Part shown: piece after piece, positions 1 to 11,062 of the stretch | How positions within the stretch are numbered: the stretch's first letter is position 1 | How the letters are laid out: each line of letters begins with the position of its first letter | Assembly: GCA_011799875.1 (NCBI GenBank) | Contig: CM022297.1 | Coordinates: 518,680,929-518,744,928 of the forward strand | Source of the DNA: Thinopyrum elongatum | Taxonomy: Eukaryota > Streptophyta > Magnoliopsida > Poales > Poaceae | Length of the DNA: 64,000 nucleotides | Reading direction: 5' to 3' | Notes under the pieces: model-generated | What the model was told of the DNA's origin: nothing | Seen by the model: only the letters and a program-made list of their open reading frames with translations | Database searches by the model: none | Program-made: the position numbers and the translations under genes

Positions 1-271
1 GTCAATATCTCACGATCCTTTGCTCCAATTGAATTGAACTTTCCCCGGAATATTAGCGAGCGCATTTATGATTTATTGGATTATTTTTGCATTTTTCTTG
101 CACAAAACACATCGCACAGAAGAGTAGGCTGCGGCAGCGGTTGGCAAAGTGGCTGCCGGTGATGGAGCCTAGCCAGCTCTCTTATGTCGTCGGGAAAGCC
201 CGTCTCTGTTCCCCCCTCCCCACCCTCAAGGTCTGCTTGTCTCCCCCTACCTCTGCCTGTTGGTTAGGTAA

Positions 272-272
272 C

Positions 273-316
<44 letters not shown>
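272..316. repeat. Poly-C homopolymer tract
   Basis: About 45 consecutive C, ending just before GGCGG. Such runs are unstable and error-prone in sequencing, so the exact length is uncertain. An apparent proline-rich reading frame across it is an artefact of the tract. Confidence 0.9.
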
Positions 317-318
<2 letters not shown>

Positions 319-439
319 CGGTAAAACCCTATATTTTTATGTGGAAATTTTGTCGTTGATCGACATATATTTGATTGGGAACCTAAATTTTTGGGCGTTT
401 GTGTAATAGTATGAAACAATAAAAAACTACAGATATGTT

Positions 440-486
440 TGAGACGTATCAGCTGCCGCCTCCTGCCCCCCTTAGGGCCGGCCCTG
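440..486. mobile_element. Possible end of a hAT-like element
   Basis: The sequence ends in TTAGGGCCGGCCCTG; its reverse complement starts CAGGGCCGGCCC, a form seen at hAT-type termini. No matching left terminus or 8-bp duplication is visible, so this is only a suggestion. Confidence 0.25.
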
Positions 487-1013
487 TATCAGAGATTGTT
501 TGCGCACTGTAATGGAAAAGAATCCTAGTTCTAGATTTCATGTATGGACAATCCGTCCTATCAACAAACCTGAAAAAAAAACAAGGTTTCATGGTATTTT
601 CTTTGTTCTACATGCGCAAATCAAAGTGTTTACGAATGGATGCAGCCCTTCCATTGTAAATATCTCACCTCCAATCGAAGGGTTTAAGAATGGATGCAGG
701 ACTTCCATTGGTCAACTTTTTTGTTCATAATTTAACATTTAGAAAATTCAAAAATAATCCAATAAATCATAAATGCACTCACTAATATTTTGGGGAAATT
801 CAGCTCAACTGAAGCAAAGGATTGTGAGACATTGACAATTCTAGTTGGTTGCTGATGTGGCCCGTTTTTTCTTCTTCTTTTTTTGCCATCGGTGCACTTA
901 CAAACTGGACCCACTTATCAGGAATCATGTCAAAACATATAAATGATGGATTACACCTAGCAGCAACGGATAAGCCCAATATAGGGTGTTTTGTGTAACA
1001 AACCTGTCAAGTA

Positions 1014-1106
1014 CTCCCTCCGTCCCAAAATAAGTGTCTTAACCATAGTACAACTTTGTACTAAAGTTAGTACAAAGTTGAGACACTTATTTTGAGACGG
1101 AGGGAG
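1014..1106. mobile_element. Stowaway MITE (Tc1/mariner type)
   Basis: A 93-bp element flanked by TA on both sides (1012-1013 and 1107-1108). Its two ends are inverted copies starting CTCCCTCCGTC, followed by an AAAATAAGTGTCT motif on each arm, so the element folds into a near-complete hairpin. The terminal sequence, TA duplication and size are diagnostic of grass Stowaway MITEs. It has no coding capacity. Confidence 0.95.
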
Positions 1107-1984
1107 TATGTGTTTTATGCAATATTAGCACCTAAAGTAGGTGATTTGTGCAATTTCCTCGACACCGGCCGGCCCCTGAATGGGCAGGACATTTGACTTT
1201 CCCGGTGGCATGCAACGCAACGCAACGCCTTAGCCTATTTGCGTGCAGGCTGCCAGTGCCTGGCCTTTTGCGGCTTCTCTTCTCTGCAGCATGCATGCAA
1301 CATGCAGCCGAGCTGACCCCATACTAAGGAAGGTCCAACACGCCGGCATCGCATGCAACGCCATCCATCCGTCCATCCATCTGGAGGCCCTCTATCTCGC
1401 CACCCAACACTTAATAAAAGTAACCAGAATACTAAAGGCGAAGTACTTCCCAACTACAGAATTTTTTTTTAAACCAGAACTGGGATCTCAACCATCTCAA
1501 ATATGGAGAGCACTCATTGATGGGCGTGACATTTTATTAGAAAACGCTTGAAACCGATCGACCGGCTGAAACTCCGCTGGTCACATCCGAGCTGGCAGCA
1601 GGCCCACGCACTCACCGCTTAAAGCCTTTCCTTATCCTTTCACCTGGAAGCGTCCCTAGCCATTCATTCCACCGCGCTCGTCTTCTTCCCTGTGACCTCC
1701 CAAAAACAAGCCTCTCACCAGAGACCGCCGTCGATTCCGGCCCAACCTGCCCGACGTCCATCCCGCGTCAACAGCACCCGGCCCCCCTCCCCCTACCCCC
1801 AAAATAGGCGCTACTTTGGGAGATACCCGCCACCACGCGAGGTAAGGGGGATGTCATGGCTTGGCGGCGCCGACAAGGTGAGGTGCTCGAGACCGGCCGG
1901 GAGATTTGCTTCAACCGGCGAGTATGGCGGTGGGGCGGCGATGGCGGTGGCCTCCATTATTATTATTTTTGCTGCATCACTTCT

Positions 1985-2365
1985 TTTTGCTGGAACCACT
2001 TCTATTTTTGCTGGAACCTTATTTCAATTTTGCTGCAAATTGAGGGAAGGGTGGTGCCGTAGCCGCCATGATATTTTGCTACATCAAATTTTGCTGGAAC
2101 TAGCATTCATTTTTGCTACCACGATCTTTGAAATTTGCTGGAACCAGCCACTTTGTTTGCTACAAACGGGTCTTTTTTGCTATCATCATCTTTGGACTTT
2201 TGCTGGAATCAACCACTTCTTTTGCTACAATCGGCTTTCTGTTTTGCTGGAGCTAGCACCTTTTTTTGCTACAACCATGTGGGGCTTGTGCTGGAACCAG
2301 CGTATTTTTGCTACCACCATCCTTTTGTTTTGCTGGAACCGGCCTAATTTTTTGCTACCACCGGC
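1985..2365. repeat. Degenerate tandem repeat of GCTGGAACC and GCTACAA units
   Basis: About fifteen loosely spaced copies alternate between a TTTTTGCTGGAACC-like unit and a TTTTGCTACAACC/ACC-like unit, 20-35 bp apart. The overlapping frames are open only because the repeat has few stops; they encode low-complexity peptides and are not a gene. The flank at 1700-1980 and 2370-2720 is GC-rich and holds no recognisable gene. Confidence 0.75.
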
Positions 2366-2724
2366 TTTTGGCTGTGAGCGACATCGCGTCGCCATTAATG
2401 CTGCAACCGGAGGTCGACAGCATCGGCGAGGAATGGTTTGCGGCTGACTCCATGGTGGGGCTACCATGGATGCAGGGACGGGGGACGAAAATCTGCTACG
2501 GGGCTTTTTTGTGATTGACGGCGGCGAGCTTCGACGGCGAGCATCGGAGGCGAGGCAAACCGACGAGGGCGGCAACACGCGATGCTGGGTGCCGGACGAG
2601 ACAGGGGCGGCCGTCATGTTTTTCTTAGCGGGGGATGTGAAGGCCGAAAGAAACGGCGGGCAACGAACAGATCGAACGGTTTACACGCGCGGGATCGAAG
2701 GGCTGCGGTGTGACCGGCCCAAAT

Positions 2725-2805
2725 TTGGGCCGGCGCACCGGCGCCTATCAGTGCCCATTTTATTTTGGGCCGGTCGCACCGGCGCCTATCAGTGCCCATT
2801 TTATT
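2725..2805. repeat. Two-copy 40-bp tandem duplication
   Basis: Copies at 2725-2764 and 2765-2805 both carry GGGCCGG..GCACCGG, then CGCCTATCAGTGCCCATTTT. They are nearly identical. The duplication lies just upstream of the LINE fragment. Confidence 0.85.
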
Positions 2806-2807
2806 TC

Positions 2808-3155
2808 AGGGCATTATATGATGGATTGACGAGGGGGCTACCCACTGACATATGGGCGAACAACTGGATACCCAGGTCCGGTTTGATGCGTCCTATTACA
2901 TCAAGGATCGTTAGTCCACCACAATATGTGTCTCAGTTGATTGACGCGACGACGGCAACCTCAACCTGGAAACATGAGTTGGTCAGGGAAGTTTTTGTGC
3001 CTTTCGACGCTGAAGCCATCCTCAAGATACCTATTTGTACGATGCAAGTAAACGACTTCCGGTCGTGGTCTGAAGATCAACGGGGCCAGTTTTCTGTGAG
3101 GTCGGCTTACAACCTTGTCATAAGGACAAAACTTACTCGCGAAGGCTGGCTCGAA
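2808..3155 (+). pseudogene. LINE ORF2 fragment, 5' part, interrupted by Copia
   Basis: The frame translates to a segment typical of the region after the reverse transcriptase of plant non-LTR elements: an IWxxxWIP-like motif, then WSEDQRGQFSVRSAY, which is the start of the zf-RVT region. It stops abruptly at the Copia LTR. The same protein continues in the same phase at 8762, on the far side of the Copia element. There is no start codon and no RT catalytic core, so this is a 5'-truncated copy. The ORF that runs from 2466 into the LTR is a chance extension. Confidence 0.75.
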
Positions 3156-3743
3156 TGTTGGATATTTATGTGGCTTTCAACATTTACTCAACATGGTTAT
3201 TATTTATTTAACTCAATCTGGTATTATTCATATTATAATGTTTGTGACGGGGAATTATTGATGCGGAATTTAACTCGAGGAAGTAATACTCGAGGTGCCC
3301 AGGACGACTGTGATGGAATACAATAGAGGAATTAATAGGGATCGACTCTACTGGAATTTATATGTACGTACGTATTTTTCTCGGGACATCATAGGGTGGA
3401 AGAGCTGGGTTTGTTTTGCAGGACCGGCTCTGCAGGCTGTTGACCCACATGATTAAGATTGGAAATTGATCTCATATATACAATCTAATCATGGCACATG
3501 ACTCACACATGTGTGCTAGGTACTAGTATATTTAGACTCGAAAAACTGGCATGTTTGATCTTGGTTGGTAACATTGCCCAGAAGTCGTACGGATCTTTCC
3601 AGAAACAGATGGAATAATAAAACGTCTGGAAGTGGAGTCTATAAATAGGTCCCTACCCTCTAGTCTCAATATGCATTGTGAGCGACACCACGAAAAAGGC
3701 AGAGAAATTAGAGGGTAGACCGTGTAGTCCACAATTATCAACA
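3156..3743 (+). repeat. 5' LTR of Copia element 3156-8761
   Basis: Begins TGTTGG and ends CAACA, matching 8173-8761 along its whole length. A TATA box, TATAAATAGG, is present at 3640-3649, and the same word is kept in the 3' LTR, so it probably marks the start of the retroelement transcript. Confidence 0.93.
3640..3649 (+). promoter_or_regulatory. TATA box in Copia 5' LTR
   Basis: TATAAATAGG lies about 95 bp before the end of the LTR and is conserved in the 3' LTR near 8660. Position and sequence fit an LTR core promoter; activity is inferred. Confidence 0.6.
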
Positions 3744-3760
3744 TTGGTATCTTGAGCAGG
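3744..3760 (+). other. Primer binding site (Met-tRNA type)
   Basis: TTGGTATCTTGAGCAGG directly follows the LTR. It resembles the TGGTATCAGAGC site used by many plant Copia elements, with small changes. Confidence 0.7.
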
Positions 3761-6700
3761 TTCGATCACGGTCGCCCGTAACCCTAATCGCCGCCATCCG
3801 ATCCGTTCCACTGCCAACTCTGCCTCTACCGCTGGTTGCTACTAATCGGATGTTGACTCCGCTCTTTCTCTTTGATTATTGACGGGAAATCTCGCGTGTT
3901 CTTTTTCCCGATGGCATCGATCTGCCGTCGCCGAGGTCTCACGCGCGCACTCCATGGCAGCTTCGCATGCAACCGATGCGTGTGGAATCAAGAAGGAAAC
4001 AAGATTAGACAATATTTTGTGCTAATCTCATCTAGTAGTACAGGTGGCCGGAGCAGTTGATGCGTGTGGAATCAAGCATGGATTTTTTTTTAATGCGCAG
4101 GAAGCCTAGGGTTCCGTGCATCTGTGTTTTAATAATCTTCTATGGCACACGCACTCGATGGTGCAGGACAGGCAACACACGTTGCTAGTCACGGAATTAC
4201 TGCCTTGCAGCTCTTCGTCGTCCGCCGTCCGTCATCTGGCTGGCCGTCTACTTAAGCGCCTTGTTGATTCGTCCACTGTTGTGCGTCGGATCTAGGCATG
4301 TTATTCTACCTCCCACGTGCAATTAAGCATGGAATTGCTGGAGCCTTCTCAACAGGCTACACTTGACCTGGAAGACAAGATAAATTAATCAATCGATTTG
4401 ACACGATCGACGGATCGAGGAAGACTAGTACTCCCTGGCTCGGTGGCTCTCTGCCACGCCCGCAATCATGAAGGAGACAAGCAGCAGGTTCACGTGATCT
4501 AGCCCAAGTCTCTCTTGCTTCTTTAATTCGCATGCAGACCAAGGAAATCAATTCTGCTACTGTTACTATAGTAGCTACTTGCATGTTGTCGTGCACGGAG
4601 GAATTGGGATACTAATCGATCTTGCGTGCAGATTTTCAATTTTTTGACGGCTGAAGGGAGAAAAGTTTTAATTCTTCGCGTACGAATCTGCACGTCAAAG
4701 TCTTCGCGTGTTTTTTGTACCGATATCTACAGATTGAAAACAAGCCGGAAAGGCCAAGAAAACCTGAGTAGGATCTCTTCATCGAGTCTGCAAATCAGCT
4801 TACAAGGATGGCAGCAAGGATTAACTCGTACCATCTACGTGAAGTCCAGGTCCACATTATTTGTCTAAGGATCAAACTGCAACGAGGAAGGCTGTTTCTT
4901 GGTTGTCCTAACACTTGTGCGCACCCTGATCTGGGACGGAAATCACAAGGAATTAATCGGTGTAATTTCAGCATCTCTCTTCGCCTAATATACAATTCCG
5001 TTTGCTGAGTTATTTACAATCCATAAATTTAATATCACAGTTGGGAAGATGGAATATTACGATTGTATTTTCCGTGGAAATTATCCATCACATTATTGAC
5101 TGAAACAAACTGGACAAGGCTAAATTCAGAAAGCCGCTATTGAGGAAAAGGAAATATATTATGGGTGCCAAATGGCCTCCATACTTATGTCAGGTTCATA
5201 CCATAGCGAACAAATTGCATGGAAAATTAGTGCAATCTGGAATACTCTCTTTATTTTTCAGTGTGATGTCTCTTGGGAAATACATATTGCTGGCTTATCT
5301 TGGGTATTTCTAACTCTGCCAAATTGATCAAAATAATTGATTTTCCAATTTAACTTCATTTGGTAGTGTGCAATATGGCACATTATTTGCTCTATGGAGG
5401 AAAATAGAAACTCTCAGAGGGAAGGATCTGACCAAATATTACTGGTTGCACCTCAAAGTGGAAGATATAATAATTTATAATTGCAATTGGCAAAGAGGAA
5501 GGTATGTCTAATTTGTATGCATGGAATTTTTTATTCGCCACTATTTTTTAAAAATAGTTGTGTAATACATTCTAGTTATATATCGTATACTTCCATGCAA
5601 GCAATTCCAAGGAAATGCTAAAATTAATAAGGCAGATCGATATATCATATACTTGGAATTGGAAGTTATGCCCTCAAACTCCGTTCAGGAGGAACAATAT
5701 TTTCATGAGAAGGAATTCAAAAAGTGTCTATTATGACAACCACTTATTTATGGAGGAAGATGGGAACCACTCCATGGAAAATTAAGGAAATTTGCTCTCA
5801 CTGCACATTGTTAATACTTGCATTAAGTATGTATATGTCACTACTTTTTTCAAATAGTTGGATTGTGGATTTAAGCTTCTATGTACTATAATGCGCGAAT
5901 ACAATAGCAATTTTATTGGCATGCTAACAGTACCAAAGGAAATTATATATATTGTGTGTTTTGTCATTACTACCAAATCTTATACACTTTGGAATGGAAA
6001 TTTTGCCATGAAACTCCCTGGTGGAGGAAAAGTAATATTGTTAGAGAACACTCTATATGCAACTTCAGTGCGAAGGGATTTAACTTATGGCTCTATCTTG
6101 GAACACATTATTTATGAAATACTATTTGGAAAAGGAAGAGTGGAAATATTGCTCAAGGATAAAATTTGTGCATTACGGAATTTCACACAATGGTCTATTC
6201 TTTCTTGATGGTCCATTGGAAGTTAGCAACCCAAATTGTTATTTGGGGAAGATAACTCCATAGAGAGGACTCCTGATAATAGGAACACATGCTTGGAATT
6301 TTTTTTTTCATGGACGACTTGGTCACATATCATGGAACCGAATCTAGTGGTTTACTAATTCCGGAATTCAAAACTTTAGTGGGAGGAATTTGGTTTTCTG
6401 AAGCAAATATATAATGGGTATTTTTTGGACACTCTCACTAGAGGTCAGATTGTTTATTTTATTTCACTCATCGATATTGCACTTTATATGGTTATATGTT
6501 TACCTTTCATTATACAAGTCGGAAGGTTTTATTGTGATGTTCACATGTTGTACTGAGGTGAAAAATCAGTTGATTAAAGAATATCAAAGTCTTAACAACT
6601 GATTGGTGGGGGAAATACACTTCAGGAATATATCAATTTAATATGTAAAGAGCATGTAACTACATTCCCCATTGTGATATACTATCTACTTCACAATCGA

Positions 6701-8162
6701 GTGGAGGAATTGAATATCTTTGATACTCCCTTGTCTTTTTTTTTCTTTGGGAGAAGCATTACATATTGCGTTTATATTTTTTTTATCTAGCACAGTCACT
6801 CCTTATGGTTTGTAGACTGGAAGGAAGTATTTTACTTTGGTAGGAAATTCTCAATTACTTCATATCACACCAGGAATTTATTCTAGTGGATCAACAATAT
6901 GTTTTTGATCTGGAAAAGGAAAATTGGTGGAAAGTGGGAGTACAATATTTTTATGGACAATGGTGGAATGACTGGAAATCATATTAGAATGTTATCTTGA
7001 CCCCAATGGAAACTACAAGTGAAACTCCTAGAACTATATGCTTAGGATAAGTGGGAGGAAATAACTTGGAATGTCATTTCTGAATAATTATCATGTGTTG
7101 TTGGGGGAAGTCACTCTAATTTTTTTTAGAGGAATAATTAAAGTCTTTAAAGAAGGCTTAAATTTTTCATGAGTGTCAACATGGGTGGAACAAATGCGGG
7201 AAGGAACTCAAGGAGGAAGAATACAGAGTGGGAACTTATTATCTCACCAAACAACCGCAAGCCCATTGCTCGTAAGTTTTCTTCCCAGACTTACAAGGAA
7301 TTTGGTCCAATGGAATATTATAATGTCACTCTTGTTATTCAAATTTTACACAACGGAAAATATATTTTATGGAAACTCTTTCTCTGGAATTTAGGGAAAG
7401 AGGAAATAAGGCATGGTTTGCTAATTCAGTATATTAATGATGGTCTTATAACAAGCTTCACATCAATGGAATAGCAGGTCACATGGTTTTCTAGAGGAAG
7501 CAAAACGGCCATCTACAAACATAAGTGTAAACTATTTTGCATTACTATTATATATGTTAATGATATTATTATTTTTGTTTGCAATGATAATGTTACATTG
7601 ATGGAATTGAAAGCTTGGTTATCTTATAACTTTCAAATGAAAGGCATGTTTGAGACTTCCGATTTTTGGGAGTGGAAATACATAGGAAGTGTAGTGATAC
7701 ATTTTTCTATGGAAAATTGCAAACCTGTTAAAACACCTTGATAAAGGGAATCATACTCGGTGAGGAATTATGTTTGAACTCATGAGGAAAAAGAGAATAA
7801 TATATAGTACTGGATTTTTTTTTATCTTCACTATATAATCATACCTTAGCTACCCAATTTATTGCTGCATTCAAGTAGTGGAAGGACATATGTGTGGCTA
7901 ATGGGAATCTCACGCATCATATAAGACCGTGGAATGTGCATCACAACCTGTCACCTATTTCTAGAGTTTATGGTTAAAAATAAACACATTGAGGAAGTTA
8001 CCATTGTATACACAATGTGTGGAATGATTATACTCAGGTGCACATATTTCATTGATTTGTATAATAATACTAATATGGTGCAGGTTTACTGACTAGAGTC
8101 AGGAATTCTTTTAAAACATGTTTACACATGGAACTTCGTTTATTGATTAATATGTTTCAGCC

Positions 8163-8172
8163 AAGTGGGAGA
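8163..8172 (+). other. Polypurine tract of Copia 3156-8761
   Basis: AAGTGGGAGA lies immediately before the TGTTGG of the 3' LTR, the standard form for Copia plus-strand priming. Confidence 0.8.
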
Positions 8173-8761
8173 TGTTGGATATTTATGTGGCTTTCAACAT
8201 TTACTCAACATGGTTATTATTTATTTAACTCAATCTGGAATTATTCATATTATTAATGTTTGTGACGGGGAATTATTGATGCGGAATTTAACTCGAGGAA
8301 GTAATACTCGAGGTGCCGAGGACGACTGTGATGGAATACAATAGAGAAATTAATAGGGATCAACTCTACTGGAATTTATATGTACGTACGTATTTTTCCC
8401 GGGACATCATAGGGTGGAAGAGTTGGGTTTGTTTTGCAGGACCGGCTCTGCAGGCTGTTGACCCACATGATTAAGATTGGAAATTGATCTCATATATACA
8501 ATCTAATAATGGCACATGACTCACACATGTGTGCTAGGGACTAGTATATTTAGATTCGGAAAACTGGCATGTTTGATCGTGGTTGGTAACATTGCCCAGA
8601 AGTCGTACGGATCTTTTCGGAAACAGGTGGAATAATAAAACGCCTGGAAGTGGAGTCTATAAATAGGTCCCTACCCTCTAGCCTCAATATGCATTGTGAG
8701 CGGCACCACGGAAAAGACAGAGGAATTAGAGGGTAGACCGTGTAGTCCACAATTATCAACA
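8173..8761 (+). repeat. 3' LTR of Copia element 3156-8761
   Basis: Full-length match to the 5' LTR, ending TTATCAACA at 8761. The next base resumes the LINE reading frame. Confidence 0.93.
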
Positions 8762-9798
8762 GAAGAAGCCCAGGGCGCGCCAAACAGAGAGGAAGAATCG
8801 TCTGGATGGGCTACTTTATGGAAGCTCCAAGTGCCTTCGAAACTGAAGCTATTCACATGGCGTCTTGCGCGTCAATCACTGCCGACTAGAGATCTTCTGA
8901 ATCATCGGAACCTAGCCCAGACACCTGCTTGTGTGCTTTGTGGAGGGGAAGATAGTTGGAGACATAGCTTGCTGAACTGCAATATGGCACGATGCGTTTG
9001 GGCTCTCTCTGATGAAGCTATGGTGGAGAAGATGTGTTTGAATCGTGAACCTAAAGCCAAGCGCTGGCTATTTGCGCTGAGTGAAACTCTTTCCCATGCG
9101 GAGTTCACCAGAATGATTGTAACGCTCTGGGCAATCTGGTGGTCTAGACGTAAAGCAATACACGAGGACATTTTACAAAGTCCTTTGGCAACACATGGTT
9201 TTGTGAATTCTTTTCTGTCCGAAATTCAGATTATGCGGAAAGTTGAAGCGGTTGTCTCTATACCGATTGTCAGATCTAGAAGATGGGAGGCCCCTCCGTT
9301 GGATCATGTGAAGATTAATGTAGTTGTTGGGGTATCAATGAACGGTGGCTTTTGATCGGTTGGAGCAAATTTGCCGTGACCACAAGGGGAATTTTTGGGG
9401 TGCGTCCGGTATGATCTTCCCATACATGATACATCGGTGACCCAACAACATTAGAAGCATTGGCAACTGGAGAAGCACTGGCTTTGCCGTCGGACCTGTA
9501 CGTGCATCGACTGGTGGTGCCGTCGGACTGCAAAGTCGTGATTGAAGCCATCAAGAGTGGGAGTGCCGCAAGCTATGGAGCGGTGATACATGAAATAAAG
9601 GAGTGGTCTTCTTCTTTTGTTTCCTCTACTTTTAAGCATGAGCTTCGAAACTCAAATTTTGAGGCACATAATCTCGCAAAGCATGTACTTTCTTTGGAGG
9701 TTGACAACCATGTTCGGTTAGGCCAACCTGAAGACCTTGATTCCGTCCCTATAAACATTGTGACAGTGGTTTAATAAAGCTTTGCGATTCTCAAAAAA
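8762..9798 (+). pseudogene. LINE ORF2 3' part: zf-RVT and RNase H-like region, with poly-A
   Basis: Continues the frame broken at 3155. A zf-RVT segment shows WKLQVPSKLKLFTWRLA followed by the CxxC..H..C pattern CVLCGGEDSWRHSLLNC. An RNase H-like domain of the plant LINE type follows. It is broken: a frameshift and stop lie near 9340-9450, and the first catalytic Asp expected after KINV is replaced by Val. The frame re-opens at 9460 and ends with a TAA at 9772-9774. AATAAAG and an A8 run at 9791-9798 follow, giving a LINE-like 3' end. This is a dead copy. Confidence 0.8.
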
Positions 9799-9835
9799 AA
9801 GTTAACACACACTTTGTAGTACTATATTGTAGAAT

Positions 9836-9985
9836 GGGTCCGTTCAAATCAGCAAGCCCAAGTTTCTCCGTTGTGTACTTGGGAACCAAGGAAAGAGAGC
9901 ATCAAGGGACACTATACAGTGACGCACCATCAAGACGAGCAATATCAAGGGAGGCCGCCGTCCCGTCACCACAAACATCAAGGTT
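9836..9985 (-). pseudogene. Decayed copy of the PBA1 exon 7 region
   Basis: The segment aligns by eye with 12890-13060 of the proteasome beta-1 gene in the same orientation. Shared blocks include TTCAAAT(C/A)AGCAAG, CCAAGTTT, CGAGCAATA.CAAGGGA and TCACCACAAAC. The match covers exon 7 plus the adjoining intron, with several deletions and no usable frame. Because intron sequence is present it is a DNA-level duplicate, not a processed copy. It lies about 2.3 kb downstream of the gene's stop codon. Confidence 0.6.
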
Positions 9986-10431
9986 CCAGAGAAGTACTTA
10001 CGAGTTACGACTGCTTACGTAGTACAGCCCTTGACAGGTCATAAGGGCAACTCCAACGCTTTTCATCCACCCACGTCCGTTTGGATTTGCATGAACAAAA
10101 AATAGGCCAACATGCAAATGGATGTGTGTTTGTTTTGATGTTCGCTTGGACCCATTTCGCTCCGAATTTAGGCTGAATTTGCGTCCTCCCCTTATCCTCC
10201 CCTGGCCCACTTGTTAATGGCACACATGCCATTCTTCCCCGACAACACCCCCGGCATCTTCGCCATTGCCGCCACCACCCGGTTTCCGGCCTCTCACCGC
10301 CCCAACCCCCGCCGCCGCATCCACCGACGAGGCGACGACCCCACTGTTGCCGCATCCATCAACGCCTACTTTGCCATCATTGTGCCCGCTTCTTGTCGCC
10401 GACGAAGTAGTACAAGGCCCACCTATACAGG

Positions 10432-10724
10432 GTCGCCGGCAGCCCTCGGCACACCACCCATACATCCAAGTTCACCGCCGGAGTATGCAGGGTTCGACTG
10501 CCCTACTGCCTCCGGCTTCGTTGACGGGTCAAGGACGGGGCCATTCACCGGCCAACACTCGGCCACGCATGCCGTTGTCGTCGGCAGCCCTCGGCACACC
10601 ACCCGTACATCCAAGTTCACCGCTAGAGTATGCGGGGTTCGACTGCCCTACAGCCTTAGGCTCCGTCGACGGGTCAAGGACGTGGCCATTCACCGGCCAC
10701 GACTCGGCCACGCATGCCGTTGTC
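10432..10724. repeat. 145-bp tandem duplication inside the Harbinger element
   Basis: Copies at 10432-10576 and 10577-10724 share GGCAGCCCTCGGCACACCAC, ACATCCAAGTTCACCG and GGCCACGCATGCCGTTGTCG with few mismatches. The copies were duplicated after the element formed. Confidence 0.85.
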
Positions 10725-10825
10725 GCCGCCCGCAAGGTGTTTGCCCATTTGCCTGTCCCGGGCGAGGCTCGTCCACGCCCGCCGCTGCCTAGTGAGGTAC
10801 GGATTCATCACTCGAAGGATCATGG

Positions 10826-11062
10826 CGGATAGCTCAGAGCCTCGGATGAGTTTTTTTACAACATCATATGTTCATCATCGTCCGAAGAATCGTCTGACGA
10901 TGATGATGTTGTGGTCGCTACTTTGATCATCAATGATCACATCTCGAGGCAGCGACCATTGTTTAGGAGATCAATCCTGGTTCATGCTCCGGGGTGGAAT
11001 CGTAACAGAGAAAGCGGCCATTGCCTACTCTACAATGATAGTTGTGGCTACTCTTTTTCTTC
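10826..11062 (+). pseudogene. Remnant of a Harbinger-type ORF N-terminus
   Basis: Fragments translate to an acidic serine-rich patch (SSSSEESSDDDD) followed, in another frame, by RQRPLFR and HAPGWNRNRESGH. These are the features I associate with the N-terminal part of grass Harbinger ORFs. Small indels split the frame and no catalytic region follows. Confidence 0.5.

Larger units (their letters stand above)
1..838. repeat. Inverted repeat pair, arms 1-95 and 742-838
   Basis: Bases 1-95 reappear in reverse complement at 742-838. Both arms share the words ATTTATGATTTATTGG and TCCTTTGCT in the same relative order, with scattered mismatches. The left arm starts at the window edge, so its true outer end is unknown. 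Between the arms lie a poly-C tract and a pair of 29-bp direct repeats (628-656 and 682-710). The arrangement resembles a long-TIR DNA transposon of Mutator type, but no target duplication can be seen. No coding region is convincing here. Confidence 0.6.
3156..8761 (+). mobile_element. Copia LTR retrotransposon inserted in the LINE, degenerate interior
   Basis: The element starts TGTTGGATATT and ends TTATCAACA, with 588-589 bp LTRs that differ at roughly twenty positions by eye. A Met-tRNA-like primer site follows the 5' LTR and a purine tract precedes the 3' LTR. The interior (3761-8162) has no long open frame but keeps traces of Copia order: a GAG-pre-integrase-like stretch near 6000-6090, RLGHIS near 6317, integrase-like words near 6560-6720, a YVNDII reverse-transcriptase trace near 7555 and FxMKxM near 7630. 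The order and the TG..CA ends with this primer site support Copia. The interior is unusually rich in GGAA (see findings). Flanking 5-mers do not match; only GAA is shared. Confidence 0.88.

Noticed and set aside
87..359. Open frame with a long proline run
   Set aside because: The prolines come from the poly-C homopolymer; there is no domain, splice or codon support.
1692..2617. Several overlapping 80-250 codon frames on both strands
   Set aside because: They follow the GCTGGAACC repeat and GC-rich flank. Translations are low complexity and change with frame.
10211..10832. Two long plus-strand frames rich in Pro, Ala and Arg
   Set aside because: GC-rich Harbinger interior with a tandem duplication; frames are compositional and contain no known domain.
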